Part shown: positions 11,457 to 22,600 of the stretch, in pieces
Position numbering within the stretch: the first letter of the stretch is position 1
Layout: the number at the start of each line of letters is the position of its first letter
NCBI GenBank assembly: GCA_027575765.1
Contig: JANBPT010000070.1
Location: forward strand, 1-64,000
Source of the DNA: Tieghemiomyces parasiticus
Taxonomy: Eukaryota; Kickxellomycota; Dimargaritomycetes; Dimargaritales; Dimargaritaceae
Direction: 5' to 3'
Length of the DNA: 64,000 nucleotides
Translations under genes and position numbers: made by a program
Notes under the pieces: model-generated
Databases searched by the model: none
What the model saw: the letters and a program-made list of their open reading frames with translations, nothing else
Told to the model about the DNA's origin: nothing

Positions 11457-12961
11457 TCACACGGCCGGCTTATCATAGGTCACATAAACCAAAGGCCTGT
11501 CGGCACTCAATATAAACGGCAAATCGTTATCCAACGGAACGTCCAGGAGGGTCAGGAGACCAGGGCCGCTCCCGGGGAGCCGCATGAGTGCCTGGCAGGC
11601 GCGGTTCCAACCTAAGGCCACCGATTGCTGCATGAGTGACCGGATATCTTGCCGTGGCATCTTCGGTCCAAAGATCTCTACGAGCCGCGACTGTTGCGCC
11701 TGGGCACCGGCGACTAAGGCCAAACTGGCCAGCCGACCGCTTCGAAACGTAGCGGATTTGGCCAAAGTTGGGCCGAGCCAGGCAGCCAACTGGTTGAGGA
11801 AGACCACTAGTCGCTTGACCCGCCCTTGGGCCGCCCACACCAGGACGACCGAGTGGACTAGATCCGACAGAGTGGTCCTCGCTAGGGCCTTGAGCGTCCG
11901 TTGGCGTGCTCGCTCGGTGGCGGCGGTAGCGGACAGAGCATTTCCGGCTCGGCGAGGAAGCTGGGTGGCGTACGGGTCGTGAAGGAGAACGGCGAAAGCC
12001 AAGTGTTCGCCGGGGAACTGGTCGGGGTCCACCATCATCGTTTCCAGACCCTCCCGGAAGGTCGGTGTGGCCAGATAGCTCACCAGACGCAGCACCAAAT
12101 CGACGTGTCCACTAGCTATTGCATAGGGAACTAGGTCCACCTCCGATAATACGGTGGCCGCGTCCAACGCTTCCACGGTGGTCACATTAAGGGCCCGATG
12201 GATAGACTGCAGGTGCGAGCGGAAACGTAGGGATTCGGAGGCGAGATGGGTGGCTAACCCGTGGTCCCGGAGCTGGAAGGCGTTCAGGTACGCCTGGATA
12301 TCGTCACTAGGGCGGTCCTCCGTTTCGATGGCAGCAGGTGGGTACGGTGCGCTGAGAGCAGTCTCGGCTGATGGATAGACATAGCCAAGGGGTGAGATCC
12401 GAGAGTGACGCAGCTTGGCTAAGATGAAGCGCCGGTAAAACACGCTACGTACAAACGGGGCGAGAAACGGCCAGGTAAGTGAAAAAGGGGCGGGTATCAC
12501 CGCGGGGGTAACGGTCACCGTCGGGTCAGCTGGGTGGTTTATACCGAGTCGCTGTCCATGGATGGTCAGGGTCTGAGGTGCAGCGTACCACGGCGAGTGT
12601 AAACGTACGGATTGGTATCATTAGAATAGAACCGGGCTTTCCGGCCGCCCTGTTTCATATGGCCTCTGATGGGATCTGCTTGGGTAAAGGTGGTACGTCA
12701 AACCGTATGACCTACCTTTTGAAGCCGCACGCGTGGGGCCAGCGCCAGGCTAGCGGCCGCCCGGGTATGCGTCAGGGAGAGCTGGGCCGCGCTGTCTCGG
12801 GGGAGGTGTCCCTCGATTAGCAGGTAAAGTTCCGTTGGTAGGACACCAAGTCCCCTGCCGAGGTATGGACGTGAGTGGTACGAGACGGTGGTGGGAGTGG
12901 CCCCAGTTACCACGGTTAAAACGGACAAGTGTAATAACAGGATTAGTAAAGTAGCCCGCAT
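11457..12961 (-). CDS. Signal-peptide protein with F-box-like and ankyrin-like segments
   Basis: Two exons, 12961-12716 and 12572-11457, join in phase 0 (donor GTAGGT, acceptor CCTCAG) to give 453 residues. Exon 1 starts with a strong signal peptide (MRATLLILLLHLSVLTVVTG). It is followed at about residues 40-72 by an F-box-like helix pair containing LPTELYLLIEGHLP and AAQLSLTHTRAAA. Exon 2 is mostly helical. A stretch near residue 220, LVPYAIASGHVDLVLRLV, fits an ankyrin helix-turn-helix, and a weaker second copy is possible near residue 315 (AAQGRVKRLVVFL). F-box proteins normally recruit substrates to cytosolic or nuclear SCF ubiquitin ligases, so a secretory signal is unexpected. Either the motif has another role, or the N-terminus is a membrane anchor. 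A TATA box 40 bp upstream supports this start. No known family is claimed. Confidence 0.7.
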
Positions 12962-13000
12962 GATGGATGATAGCGCTTCATGGGATAGAAAATGCAGTGG

Positions 13001-13009
13001 TATTTATAG
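13001..13009 (-). promoter_or_regulatory. TATA box of the F-box-like secreted gene
   Basis: CTATAAATA on the minus strand, 40-48 bp upstream of the ATG at 12961, implying a very short leader. It also sits 13 bp before an ATG on the opposite strand (13022), so it may once have been part of a shared divergent promoter. Confidence 0.6.
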
Positions 13010-13021
13010 TATGAAGTAACC

Positions 13022-13472
13022 ATGGCGATTCCTCTCGGTTACCAGCCTGCTTGGACACAGGGTCGTGGGTGTCCGGTCGCGGCCTCCGTTCCAACGCCAC
13101 CGCCAACCACCAGCACCGACCTAAGTCTGATGGGAGACCTCGCTGTGTGACCCCCTAAGCCGAATCGCCGCTAGCCCTGTCCGTAACATTGCTGGTGCTG
13201 CTCTTCCTGATAGTTTTGGCCAACCGTACGCCTGACCTGGCGGCACAACTCCGTGCGACTCAAGTGACCGCCTTGAGACTTGTGGGATGGCCCTAGTAGA
13301 CTAAGGTGCAACCATAATCCAAAATCTATCCGGTGACTCCACACAACACCTAACCTTTGGGGATGACACCTTCACCATTATATTCCCAACCATAACCAGC
13401 AAGACGTGTAAAGCCGCACAAGTTTATAGAGTCGATCCAAGGTCAAAAGGAGTAGCCCAAGACCCGGCTTAG
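13022..13472 (+). pseudogene. Candidate decayed secreted-protein gene
   Basis: Three abutting open segments lie in three different frames: 13022-13150 (ATG in a good context, 42 residues ending in a Pro/Thr-rich run), 13159-13296 (46 codons with the hydrophobic core SVTLLVLLFLIVLA), and 13305-13472 (55 residues containing LTFGDDTFTIIFP). Each uses plausible codons, but no GT-AG introns join them well. The order Pro/Thr-rich then hydrophobic suggests a secreted or anchored protein broken by indels. It could instead be a gene with cryptic introns, or chance. No family recognised. Confidence 0.35.
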
Positions 13473-13744
13473 GTCATTTGGACGGTCTAATCCCCATCAC
13501 GTGGTCCCTATGCCTGGACCAGTCACATATGGGGGCCGCGGAGGAGTGGCAGCAAAATTTCAAGGATAAAATGAAGGCATGAGGTGGAGGTTAGAGTACA
13601 GCAACGTGATCAAATGGATAAAGTAGACGCCAGGCGGCGTGAGTAGCGATGGATGGACTCATGCGAATGAATAGGCAGGAGGGAGGGAAGGGGGTACAGA
13701 AAAGTAAAAGGGAAGGACGTGACAGCTAAGACGGCCGGCTCGGC
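13473..13744. other. Short spacer, nothing recognised
   Basis: Region downstream of both the decayed tract and the LMBR1-type gene. No exon or repeat seen. Confidence 0.4.
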
Positions 13745-15523
13745 CTATGCTGTAAGAAGGGGGCGGCGCTCGCCGCTACTGCTGGTCGAGGCCGTACTGT
13801 AGCGGTAGCGCGCAGGGCTCGCCGCTTGGGTCTCGGCGCGCAGTTCATCATCCTCACGGTTTGCTTCAGCAGCGGTGGCCGACGGTGTATCCGCGATGGA
13901 CAGTGTGCCGTGGCAGGCCTTCACCAGGAACACGGCGAAGCCTAAGATATAAAAGACCAAAAAGACTAGCTGGGCGTAGAAGAGAGCATCGCCCAGTGTG
14001 GGGAAGTTGGCGCCCAGCGAGTGGGCAAGGGTGGAGAGTGCCGTTGGGGTGCACAGGTGGTGCGGGGCGCGGACGTCGCAGGGAACGATGAGGTCGGGTT
14101 GGTCGCCGCAGTCAGGAAGGGAGACGGTGAAGGGCGTCGTCGATGTCATGATGGATTCCACGGGGGGCAGGGTGGTGGCATTGCAGAATCGCTGGCTGCC
14201 GTAGGCCAGGTACTGTGGGGCGATGTGGGTGGCTAGGTGGTGGTTAAGTGCGGGCACGGCGAGGGCCGCCGCGCTGGCAAAGTGTAGCAGAGCCTGCGGG
14301 GCGGTACCGCCGGGGGTGAGCGGGTAGAACTGCCACAGGCCCAGCAGGCCCACGCCGCGGTAGACCAGGGCCACCAGAGTGCATAGGGTCAGCAAGCCAC
14401 TCAGACCCAGCAGCCCACCGACATCGGCGGGGGAGAGGTCAGCCAGGCGCACGAGGACGACGGCCACAGGGTTGGCCAGGAGGGCCTGGTCAAAGTAGTA
14501 ACCGCAGTCGGCCCCGCATACCGAGTGGCGCATCTGGGCGAGAGCATTGAGTGCCACCGACAGGACCACCGCCCAGCTCACGGCGATCAACACACAGCCC
14601 AGCAGGACCCGCACCGGCCGGCACACAGCCTCCATGCAAGCGGAACCGCTGCAGGGGAACAGGAGACTGCGGCGAGAGGCGCGGTGGCACGCTTCGAGCT
14701 CCACCAGGAGGGCAGCCTCATGCTTGCGAAACTCCTCGAGTAACTTGCGGTCACGGGCGCTCACGGGGACACGGACGTTCTCATAGCGGCGGGCGAGGGT
14801 GCGCTGCATCTGGCGGTTAACCTCCAGCTCACGCTCGGTCCGGTGGATGTTGTGGCGGGCCGCCGGGGAGGGCTGCACGCGTGTCAAGTTAAGTGGGACC
14901 AGAGACAGACCCAGCGAAGTATAAAAAACGTACCCAACGGTACCCAGGAGGACCAGAGTGCCGTAGCCAAAGAGGGCCGCACGGGTGAGGGCAGTCTCGG
15001 TGAGCAGGCGACGGAACCAGTCTGGGGCGTCCGGGTCGGCCCGCCGAGCCTGGAAAATAAACCCGGTGGCCAGTACGACCAGGGCGATTAGGGCCGTAAA
15101 AAGGGTGTACTTAACCGCCGCGGCAAGCCGGCTTCCGGCGCTGGTTTCAGCGTCGTCCTCCTCGTAGTAAAAGTAGACGAAGGGAACCAGTACGAAGAGG
15201 GCCAGGGCCATAGTGGCGAGGAGGCCCCCGTGGGCGTAGGCGACGGTGGTTACCAGCTGGTGAACGACGGCGGGGGTGGCCCAGGCGTACTTGAGACCTG
15301 TGGTGGGGTTCGTGGTGGCTGACACAAGGTACACGTCGAGGGCCGGCAGTGCAGCGGTGCAGAGGGCGAGGGTCAGGACATACCAGGCGGTGGCCGTCGA
15401 GGCGGTATCGGAGTCCTCGCGGCTACGTAGCCAGCGGACCGTGGCCAGACCGACGAGCCAGAGGACGCCACACAGGCCCGCGTAGACTACCCAGCTAGCG
15501 GCCAGGGGTACCGGAGAGTCCAT
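13745..15523 (-). CDS. LMBR1/LMBD1-family multi-pass membrane protein
   Basis: One exon of 592 residues. The order of hydrophobic segments and the motif VPFVYFYYEEDD (residues 113-124) at the cytosolic end of the third membrane helix are hallmarks of LMBR1-like proteins (PF04791), closest in pattern to LMBD1. LMBD1 in animals sits in lysosomes and helps export cobalamin; the role in fungi is not established. About nine membrane segments can be traced. Between the fifth and sixth is a charged cytosolic loop (ERELEVNRQMQRTL..., RKLLEEFRKHEAALLVELEACHR) that looks coiled-coil. The C-terminus is a Ser-rich tail ending SSSGERRPLLTA, where the dileucine could be a sorting signal. The ATG at 15523 was chosen because the first helix follows at once; the open frame extends 33 codons upstream without similarity. 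Confidence 0.85.
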   Translation of the reverse strand: MDSPVPLAASWVVYAGLCGVLWLVGLATVRWLRSREDSDTASTATAWYVLTLALCTAALPALDVYLVSATTNPTTGLKYAWATPAVVHQLVTTVAYAHGGLLATMALALFVLVPFVYFYYEEDDAETSAGSRLAAAVKYTLFTALIALVVLATGFIFQARRADPDAPDWFRRLLTETALTRAALFGYGTLVLLGTVGYVFYTSLGLSLVPLNLTRVQPSPAARHNIHRTERELEVNRQMQRTLARRYENVRVPVSARDRKLLEEFRKHEAALLVELEACHRASRRSLLFPCSGSACMEAVCRPVRVLLGCVLIAVSWAVVLSVALNALAQMRHSVCGADCGYYFDQALLANPVAVVLVRLADLSPADVGGLLGLSGLLTLCTLVALVYRGVGLLGLWQFYPLTPGGTAPQALLHFASAAALAVPALNHHLATHIAPQYLAYGSQRFCNATTLPPVESIMTSTTPFTVSLPDCGDQPDLIVPCDVRAPHHLCTPTALSTLAHSLGANFPTLGDALFYAQLVFLVFYILGFAVFLVKACHGTLSIADTPSATAAEANREDDELRAETQAASPARYRYSTASTSSSGERRPLLTA

Positions 15524-16621
15524 ACTGAAAATCAGGGCGGAAGCAGAGCGGGGGGTAGTTAATAGGGCCTCAGGGCACGTAGACGAACGAAGCGTGGCAG
15601 GCAACGACCGAGTGCATACCACTAAACGATGGTAAGTAGGAGGTGGGCCTTAAAATGGGTATAGTCAAGGGTGTGAAAGACGTCTCGGCTGACGACAGGC
15701 TGGCTTAGGCGGAAGCCCGCACAGGGTAGGGGAAGTGCAGTCGCAAAGTGGAAGGAGTGGTGGGCAGGTTTGGCCGAGGAAATCCAATAGGGCGAAGAAT
15801 ATTCAATGGGGGTGGGGCCGACTGGCAAGCGTCGAGGGACCGAGGGGACAAGGCAGTGAAAAGGCCAATGACTTGGGGAGGTGAGTCAAAAGTGCGGAGT
15901 GCCCAGGGGCAAAGGTAAAAAAGCCTAACGCATGCGCTGGGAATCGGAAAGAGTGGATTCAGAACAGGTCAGAAATCGTGGGTAGTAGCGGTGAGCAATT
16001 GAGAGGTGCATAGCAAACGTGAAGGGAATCGATAAAAGGTGCCAGTAAAAGGGGAATGCGAAACCGGCATGGGCAGCGGATCGGGTGTGGGTAGAGGTAA
16101 GGCGGTATGACATAAGGACGAGGTTTAGACCGAGAGCGTCCTTGAGGTAAGAGCGGTTGACCGCCTCCTCTGGCGGGGGGAGGGGGTCCCGAAGGCTGCG
16201 CAAGGCGGAAGGCACGAGGAGAAATAAAGTCCGTCCTTCCAGTCCCGCGCGTGTAGTAGTGCCTAGACCTGGGCCAAGGACTACTCCATTGGGATGTTTG
16301 CCGCGGAAGATCGACCACCGCAGTCGCTACAACGAAGCCTTGACTTACTTACCCGCAAGGCATGATGAAAATGGCAGGTAAGTGTAAAATCGACAATGGA
16401 GTATAACATGAGTCACTCCCCCTCCCCACCCTCTCGCCCCTAACACCTATGCTACCACTAACGGGTTGGAAATGCTGTGTGTATTGAATGGTATGGATCT
16501 GACCGTAACTAGTGATGAAAGAAGAGCTATAGAAAACGAAACGGTTGCCGAAAAAAATAAGCCACTAACCGGCAAAGCTCATGGTGTGGTAACTGGTCAG
16601 CCATTATGGCCGGGTCACACG
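15524..16621. other. Intergenic spacer, no gene seen
   Basis: Separates the LMBR1-type and UTP10 genes, both on the minus strand. It should hold the UTP10 terminator and the LMBR1-type promoter. Overlapping open frames at 15925-16318 were judged spurious. Confidence 0.45.
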
Positions 16622-19600
16622 CTATTCAAAGTACTTTTTGAGGGGCTCGCCCAGGTATTCCTCGATGAGCTGTACAGTCTGCTGGGCAGTCTTCTCCACC
16701 CAGGGGTCCTCGTCCTCAATGACCTCATACAGGAAGGGAATGGTCTCGGGCAGGTGGATGAGCAGCTCCTCCTTAAGAGTGCGGTACAACCCCTGGGTGA
16801 CCAGCAGGGCGGCCACACGTACGCACGGGTTAGGGTTACGGGTGAGCAGCAGAACCTGGTGGTTGAGGGCCTTCCACTGGGCCTCGCCGCGGTACTGTTC
16901 CGCCAGACGGTTGAGGCAAGGAGATACAACCTCCTCAATACGTTTCTGGTACACGGCCATGAGAGACGGCGGGATGATGGCCGCATTGTCGGCCTCATCA
17001 AGGTCGTCAGCGTCACTGTCGCTATCCGTGGCCATCTGGTCGGCCGTCCCGGTCTCGTCGCGGGCGCGACAGTAGGCCAGCCGCGGGATCTGGCGGACCA
17101 GGGGGCCTAAGACCTGGTCGAACACGGCCGGGCGGCAGAACTCACCCTTGTCGAACTGAAACACCAGGGTCAGCGATCGCATGGCATGGCGCCACAGATC
17201 GGCCGAACTGGCCGCCGCCGCAGCGGTGAGAACCCGCGTGTCCAGAGGGGTCGAAGGGGCAAAGGAGGCCGGGTCGACGTTCTGGACCGGGAAGCACTCC
17301 AGGACTTCGAGGGTCCGATCCAGTACGTGGGTGTAGTACGGAGACGCGATAGTACGGAGACGCTCGAGGAGGGCGCCCAACAGCTTGAACAGGGTGACAC
17401 GGCGCGCGGTCGGGTCGGCTGAATCCGGAGTGTCGACTGCCCAGGCCACGACACGGACGAAAAGCGGTTTGAACATCATCTCATTAAGCTTGAGGGCAAA
17501 CTGGACGAAGGCCACTACCGAGCGGTCCTCGACCACGTCCACAGCGGCCAGCGGGCGCGTCCACTCGACGGTGAGGACGCGAGCCTGATCAGCCGACAAG
17601 GCGCGGGACGTTGGCGTGGCGGCCTGGCGGTAATCAAGCAGGCGGAGCAGGAAGTCGATACTATCGGCGTAGAGACCACGGTGAACGGCGCTGGAAGCTT
17701 GCTGCAGGCAGAGCGCCACGGCGTCGACATAGGCCACCGTCACGTGGATAGGCTGACGGACGGCGGCGGCATGGGCAGAGTACAGGGCCGGTAAGTAGGC
17801 CGAAGGGTCGAAGGTACGGGCGGTGGCGGTGACCAGCGCCTGGACACGTTCCAGGAGGTCCCGAGTGGCAGGGTCACGTGGCCTGGTGGACGCGACCGCA
17901 CCCGTCGCTTCGTCATCGCTATCGTCCTCATCCATGGCGTCGTTGTCGCCAGCAGATCCGTCGGCACGCGCCTGGGCCACGGTCCGAAGGCGACGCAGGG
18001 CCTCGGGTTGCGGCCAGAAGGCCGGGCGGAACAGGAGGGCGATGAGGCCGCCTGCCGAAGCAATAGTGAATTTTGGGAGACGCACGACCAGTTCCTCGAG
18101 GAGGCGGAGCGCCGATACCAGGGCCAGGGCGGTATCACCAGTGGGCAGGTCCGTCAACTCGTCGGTGAGGGCCCCGGCGCGGGCCAGCACTATGCTGAGA
18201 GTGGGCTTAAGGGCGATCAAGGTACGCACTCCCAAGTGGCGGAACAGGTGGACCAGGCAGGCGCAGGACGAGGCAAACACGTGCAAGTCGGACGACCCGA
18301 GACCTCCAGAACCGGCAATGGCGCCCACCGCATGGAGGAAAGCCGCTGGGTAGTCAGCGGCCAGCAGGATGGCGAGCGCGGACACGTTGGCGATCACGAT
18401 CTGCACAGAGCGGGACGCCGGAACGGCGGCGTGGGGCCCGGCCTCGTCGGCACGACCAGCTGCATTCAACAAGCTGGGCAGCAAGGGGAGGAGGACCTTC
18501 TGACCGGCCTCGGCGGTACGGTAGGCCACGTTGCGGGCCAGGGGTTCCAGTTTTTGTTGGACCATTAATAGACCCTCGTGGCGGACGACCGGATCGGCGT
18601 GGCCAAGCAGTTCGCCAGCGATCCGGGTGAACAAAGGTAGATCCATAAAGTGCTGGAGGTCGACGAGAGCTGTGCGCAAGGCAACGTCCACGTCGCACCA
18701 CAAGGAGAGAGCACCAGGAACTCGCAGCCAGGGGACCATGCGGGCGTGCAGCTCGAGCAGGAGACGAGTGAGACACTGGATATCGTCCAGGAGGTCGTCA
18801 TGGGCATCGGCATCGACCTCGGCGATCCGGGCCAGTAAGTGTTCGCTGTGCGCCAGACCGTCCACTAGTTGCAGGGCAGCCAGGTGGTAGGTGGCCGTGG
18901 CCCGGGAACTAAGTGGACGCTGACCCTCAAAGAGTGCAGGGGTGGCCTTCGCCGGTGTGCGGGTCGGAGCAGGGAAGCCGCGCAGGTAGGCGAGAAGGGC
19001 GGATGCGGCGCGGAGCTGTACGTGGGCCGAAAAGGTGCCGGCAAGATCAACGGCAAAGGCCAGGACGGTCGCATCGGGTTCTGCCGCACGCATGGCGGCG
19101 CGCTCGACAAGCAGAGTCCACAGGACGGCCACGAAGGTATCTGGACCAAGGCAGGTGGCAACAGTGCCGAAAATGGCCGATCGACGGTGGGCTGGGATGT
19201 GGCCCCAGGCGTCGACCAGGACGCGCAGCGGGGCGACTAGGGCAGCGGGTACCGTCTTGACCAGGGTTCCAACGCTGCTGCCCGCCGCGAAATCGACCGG
19301 CGCGGCGGTGGGATCCCAGGCTACGCGAGCGGCCAGCGCGGTCAAGATACGACGCAGGGTACCGGTAATGACTTCGAAGGTGTAGGTATCGTCGGCGCCG
19401 AGGGTGCTGACGCCCATGAAGGTAAAGACCGGCATGCAATGGTGGAGGACCTCCTCAGGAAAGGCAGCCGCCATGGTGCCCAGCAGCTGCAAGACAGCGC
19501 GGTGGGTTTGGGCGTTGCGGGTGGCGCGCAGGCAGGCCACCAGAGCGTCGGGACGGACGGCCCCGGTGTTGTGGAAGACGGCGATTTCGGCGTCGGTGCG

Positions 19601-22600
19601 GTCCGTCAGTGAGCGGAAGGCCACATCGAGCACGGCCATGAGCCGCTGGCGGAGATAGTCGAGGGAGAGCGGCGGGTGGGCCGACGGGAAGGCCAGGAGG
19701 TCAGGCAGGAGGTCGAAGAGACGCGGGGTGAGGCTGATGTCCCGGGCCAACGCCCCGTTGACGTTAAGAAGGTCCAGCGCTCCACCTAAATGACGCAGGG
19801 CACGGTCGGCGGCGGGTTCGGCCGGGGCTGCACGGCCTCGCTTATCTGCAGGGCCAGCCGCGGCGGACTTGCGCTTGCCCCCGGTGGCAGAGGACGCCAC
19901 CTGGCTGTCCTCTTGGTCGCCAGTCGGGTGGCAGAGGGTATCGTGGATTGAGGTAAGGTGACGAACAACCAGGGCCGAGTCGAATTCGTAATGGGCCACA
20001 CGGTCGAGCCAGAGGCGGTACACGGCCGGGTTACTGGTGAGCGGAACGTCCATCACGAAGGCGAACCAGAGGCGGCGATCGTCGTCCGTCAGCAGCCCAA
20101 ACACGTCCGTCGTTATGGCGGTAAATAGGTCAGCCACCAGAGCCTGGTGTTCCTCCATGGCGTGACGGGCCACGGTGAGTAGCTCGGACCATAATTCAGT
20201 ATCGGTCCGGCCAAGCGCAATGCAGCGGGGCAAAATGTCGCGGATAAGGACGCCAAGACTGGCGTTGAGGAAGTCCTCGGCGGCGGGCTGATCGACAACA
20301 GCCTCCAACAGTTCGCGAGCAAACTCCGGCAAATTGAATCCCTCAAGAGGCACGGGGCAGGTGGCAAGGAGGGTTAGGTAGACTGGAAGGCCGGGAGTGA
20401 GCGCCTGAGCACGGGCAACCGAGAATAGGAAGCCGTGGCACTGGGCGCTGCGGGCCCGGGCCCGTTTACCCTCCACCGGGAGAGCCAGCACGTCGCGAAC
20501 GGTCATCGTGCCGGCGTGGAGCTGGCCAGCGTGGCTATTCACGAGTTTGACAAGCCAGGCCAGGGCGGCCGGGTCGGCGTAGGCCACTTCGGCGGTGGCT
20601 GGTCCGAAGAAAGAACCGGCTTGGACGACGGCCGCCATAATGTCTTCGCCACTTTGGTAGGTAACCTTGGTATTGGTCTCGACCAGCTGCGCGATAATCT
20701 CTAGGGCTTTACGACGCAACAGGGTATCGGCGTCGTCGAGAACCACCAGGAGGGACGGTAGAAGCAGCTGGTAGTCGCGGACGGTGCCCTGGGGGGTCGA
20801 CTGGAGTCCGGCTGCTACGTAAGCTTCGGCCAGCTGGAGAGCGGCCAGGCGAAGGGTGGTCGGGTAGTAGCTGCGGACGGACCACACCGAGGCAAGCAAG
20901 GGTAGCAGCTGGTCCCCAAGGTGGCAGGTCACCAGCGCCTGCACCACAACGTCGCGGAAGGCTGCGTCAGGACTTGCTAGGGCCAAGAGGAGGGCACCCA
21001 GGATCTGGCCGTGGAAGCAGGTAGGGGCGGTGACTATCGGGTTAGAAGCCCCGTGCAGGGTAAACCACGATACCACGTCCAGATCGGTGTCCGCCTGGAG
21101 GCCTTCCAAAGTATTGACTAGAGCAAAGGCGAGGAACGCCGCCGGCGTAGCCGGGTTGGTCCACTTGGCCATCTTGCGACTGGTCAAGCGGGCCCGCACG
21201 GGCAACCCATCTTCCGAGTGGAGGAAGTGGGCCAAAACCACCTTGGATGTGGCCTTATAGGTGCGAAAGTGAACCTGCAAACCGCGGTAGACGGTGCCCA
21301 AAAAGGCGTGGGCGGCCGCCGGATTGCCGTTCAAATGGTGGTAGCGGCTGAGCACAACCAGGGCTAGGCAGCGTGACTCGGGAGCGGCCGCCTTCAGCAT
21401 GCCCTCAAATACCCCAACGATGGCAGGGTGGGCCTGCAGCGCTTCTGACAGCAGCGCGAGAGCTCGGGCATGGTAGGCAGCAAATCTGTCCTGCGTACCA
21501 TTATCTAGCGACGCCTCGGCAGCCTGGTGGAACGGTGCGAAGAGCGGGGCGGTGGCGAGAGGGCCAGCCTTTAGGCCGTTGAGGAAGGCCGTGATGGTTC
21601 GTTCGGGGGTGATCCCGTGCAGGAAGGTCGACAGGAGGGCTGAGGCCAGCTCGACCTCAACCATCTGGGGCTTGGCAGCCGCGGCCGTAACGAACAGGAA
21701 ACGCGCCAGGGCTTCGAGAGAGGTGGCGGTGAGAGCACCGGCGCGGGCGATGAGAATGGCCAGGTTGGCAACCAACTGGGCCGAGTCGCGCACGGCCACC
21801 AGGCGAGGGTGATCGAGCACCTCACTGATGATCTCGGGTGACTCATCCAGCAGACCGTCCAAGAGGAAGGCGTCCAGATCATCCGATACCTCAGTCTCCT
21901 CCGTCATGGAAGCGAGCACGCGGAAGGCCAGCAGACGGATAGTGGACGACGGATGGTGCAACCCGACGTAGAGCGGAATACCGTCCAGGGTCATGAAGCG
22001 GCCGCTGGCCAGGCAGGCCTGGAGGTGGTCGTTCAGCGCGGTCTCGCGGACGGTGCGAGTAGCGTCATTGGTCGGAGGCAGCTGCTCGTAAGCGTTAGCC
22101 ACCACAGCGTCGAACAGGGTGGCCTGGTTCTGGTGAACCTGACGCAGGACGACGTAGGCAGCCTCGGCGTCAATCGTGACTGTCCCGGTGGGATCAGTGA
22201 GCCGGGTCAGGAGGGCCTCGGTGACCTCACGCACCAGGCCGTCGGGTACGGGGGCGTCCAACAGGTAGGCAGCCAAGTCAGTTAGGTTTTCCTTACGGGC
22301 GTCGGCGTGGTCCACCAAGGCGCGAAGGTACACGCCTACCAAGGGGTCGGTGTTATATTTGCGGCTCAGCTGGCGCAGAGCGGTGTGGAGGTCGGGCAGG
22401 GTGACAAACTGGGTCAGGAAGGCAGTATCCATTGCCCAGGCGGATTCGGCACCAGCCTGCAAGAGCTGCAGCAGGGTGAGTAGGATGGCCGGTACGGGGG
22501 CTTGGCGACGACCGTTCGATCCCAGCACGGCGCGGAGGGCGCGGTCGAGCAGGGCGTCAGAGAAGGGGACGCGGTGGGCGACGTGGGTCAGGACGGCGTA

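Noticed and set aside
16466..17110. Long plus-strand open frame overlapping the UTP10 3' end
   Set aside because: Antisense shadow of a GC3-rich gene. No domain, and most of it mirrors conserved UTP10 sequence.
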